A stretch of 8,357 nt of DNA from contig CAJXGZ010000096.1 of the NCBI GenBank assembly GCA_913053795.1, forward strand, positions 1 through 8,357, read 5' to 3'. The notes under the pieces are model-generated. The model was not told the DNA's origin, did not search any database, and saw only the letters and a program-made list of their open reading frames with translations. How positions within the stretch are numbered: the stretch's first letter is position 1; the number at the start of each line of letters is the position of its first letter. The stretch comes from an uncultured Rhodospirillales bacterium. Its GTDB lineage: Bacteria; Pseudomonadota; Alphaproteobacteria; Rhodospirillales; 2-02-FULL-58-16. The position numbers and the translations under genes were made by a program. This document shows positions 8,015 to 8,357 of this stretch, one piece after another.

Positions 8015-8094
8015 GACTTTATTTGGCCACATTAAAGGGGTCAGGCCCCTTTAACGGCTTTAAAGGGGCCTGACCCCTTTAATGACTTTATTTG
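8015..8094. repeat. 11-bp direct repeat flanking the palindrome pair
   Basis: GACTTTATTTG occurs at 8015-8025 and again at 8084-8094, on either side of the inverted-repeat element. The right copy directly abuts the element; the left copy is separated from it by GCCAC. The arrangement resembles a target-site duplication around a small inserted element, or a repeat unit that includes this flank. Confidence 0.7.
8031..8083. repeat. nested palindrome pair (REP/BIME-like), possible bidirectional terminator
   Basis: A 24-bp arm (8031-8054) is repeated as its exact reverse complement at 8060-8083, with a 5-bp spacer. Each arm is itself a palindrome: TTAAAGGGG, a 5-base centre (TCAGG or CCTGA), then CCCCTTTAA. 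The structure can therefore fold as two small hairpins or one long one. Paired units in opposite orientation are typical of BIMEs made of REP elements, which are often spread by REP-associated tyrosine (Y1) transposases; none is in this window. It lies between convergent uvrA and the hicB-like gene, where it could end transcription from both sides, although only T-rich rather than pure U-tracts follow. Confidence 0.75.
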
Positions 8095-8104
8095 CCTAAA
8101 CCCC

Positions 8105-8357
8105 TTAGTGATTTTTCTCAATTGAGCGGTGGGCGGCTTCGGCCAGGAAGGCTGAACGGCTCAGCCCTTGCGCCGAGGCGGCTTCGTCGATTTCGGAAAG
8201 CAGGTTTTCGTCCATGGAGATGTTGAGCCGCACCGTTCGCCCGCGCGGCGGATGCAGGGGGATCAACGCGATGGCCGCGTCCTCCAGGTCTTCGGCGTAT
8301 TCGGGGTCCGTTTCGATTTCCTCGAAGGTTCCCGGTTGGGGAATTTCCTCACCGTCC
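8105..8357 (-). CDS. hicB: HicB-family type II antitoxin, C-terminal part
   Basis: The minus-strand frame is open from the window edge to TAA at 8107-8105, giving 83 residues; the start lies to the right of the window. The visible part begins DGEEIPQPGTFEEIE, typical of the end of the HicB partial RNase H-like domain. After a short variable stretch come LIPLHPPRGRTVRLNISMDE and a ribbon-helix-helix DNA-binding segment, EIDEAASAQGLSRSAFLAEAAHRSI. In this family the antitoxin neutralises the HicA mRNA interferase and represses its own operon. hicA, if present, would be upstream of this gene and thus outside the window. A stand-alone HicB-like protein cannot be excluded. The gene converges on uvrA across the REP-like element. 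Confidence 0.87.
   Translation of the reverse strand, partial: DGEEIPQPGTFEEIETDPEYAEDLEDAAIALIPLHPPRGRTVRLNISMDENLLSEIDEAASAQGLSRSAFLAEAAHRSIEKNH

Overview
The window looks like chromosomal DNA of an alphaproteobacterium, probably near Rhodospirillales/Magnetospirillum-type lineages. This rests on several things: the DNA is GC-rich; a direct-repeat LexA box of the alphaproteobacterial type (GAAC-N7-GAAC) lies between ssb and uvrA; GyrA has a spacer in its C-terminal domain; UvrA lacks one cysteine of its first zinc site; and the gene set uvrA/ssb/gyrA/coaD is grouped. The lineage is an inference from remembered protein and gene-order patterns, not from a search.

Layout. Positions 1-548 (+) hold a HigB/HigA toxin-antitoxin pair whose toxin is cut by the window edge. 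The first 67 bases contain a perfect 21-bp inverted repeat that may be an assembly artefact. Positions 603-677 (-) hold a tRNA-Lys(UUU) with its own promoter. Positions 731-4050 (-) hold gyrA (TTG start) followed by coaD, overlapping by 4 bp. Positions 4051-4392 are a gene-free stretch with a putative gyrA promoter whose spacer is filled by a 20-bp dyad, a 10-codon leader reading frame, and several hairpins behind ssb. Positions 4393-4911 (-) hold ssb. Positions 4912-5172 form a divergent control region with a consensus-like ssb promoter, a LexA box touching its -35 element, and a hairpin in the ssb leader. Positions 5173-7998 (+) hold uvrA. Positions 7999-8104 carry a nested palindrome pair resembling a BIME (paired REP elements), flanked by an 11-bp direct repeat. 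Positions 8105-8357 (-) are the 3' part of a HicB-family antitoxin gene that runs off the window.

How it fits together. The core is genome maintenance: UvrA finds damaged DNA, SSB covers single strands and gyrase controls supercoiling. The shared LexA box suggests that uvrA, and probably ssb, belong to the SOS response. CoaD (coenzyme A synthesis) is carried along by translational coupling to gyrA. The core is bounded on both sides by toxin-antitoxin genes and by repeat or tRNA sequence, as expected where a conserved block meets accessory DNA. I found no clear novel system. The most interesting points are the regulatory DNA upstream of gyrA and ssb/uvrA, the REP-like element and the edge inverted repeat.
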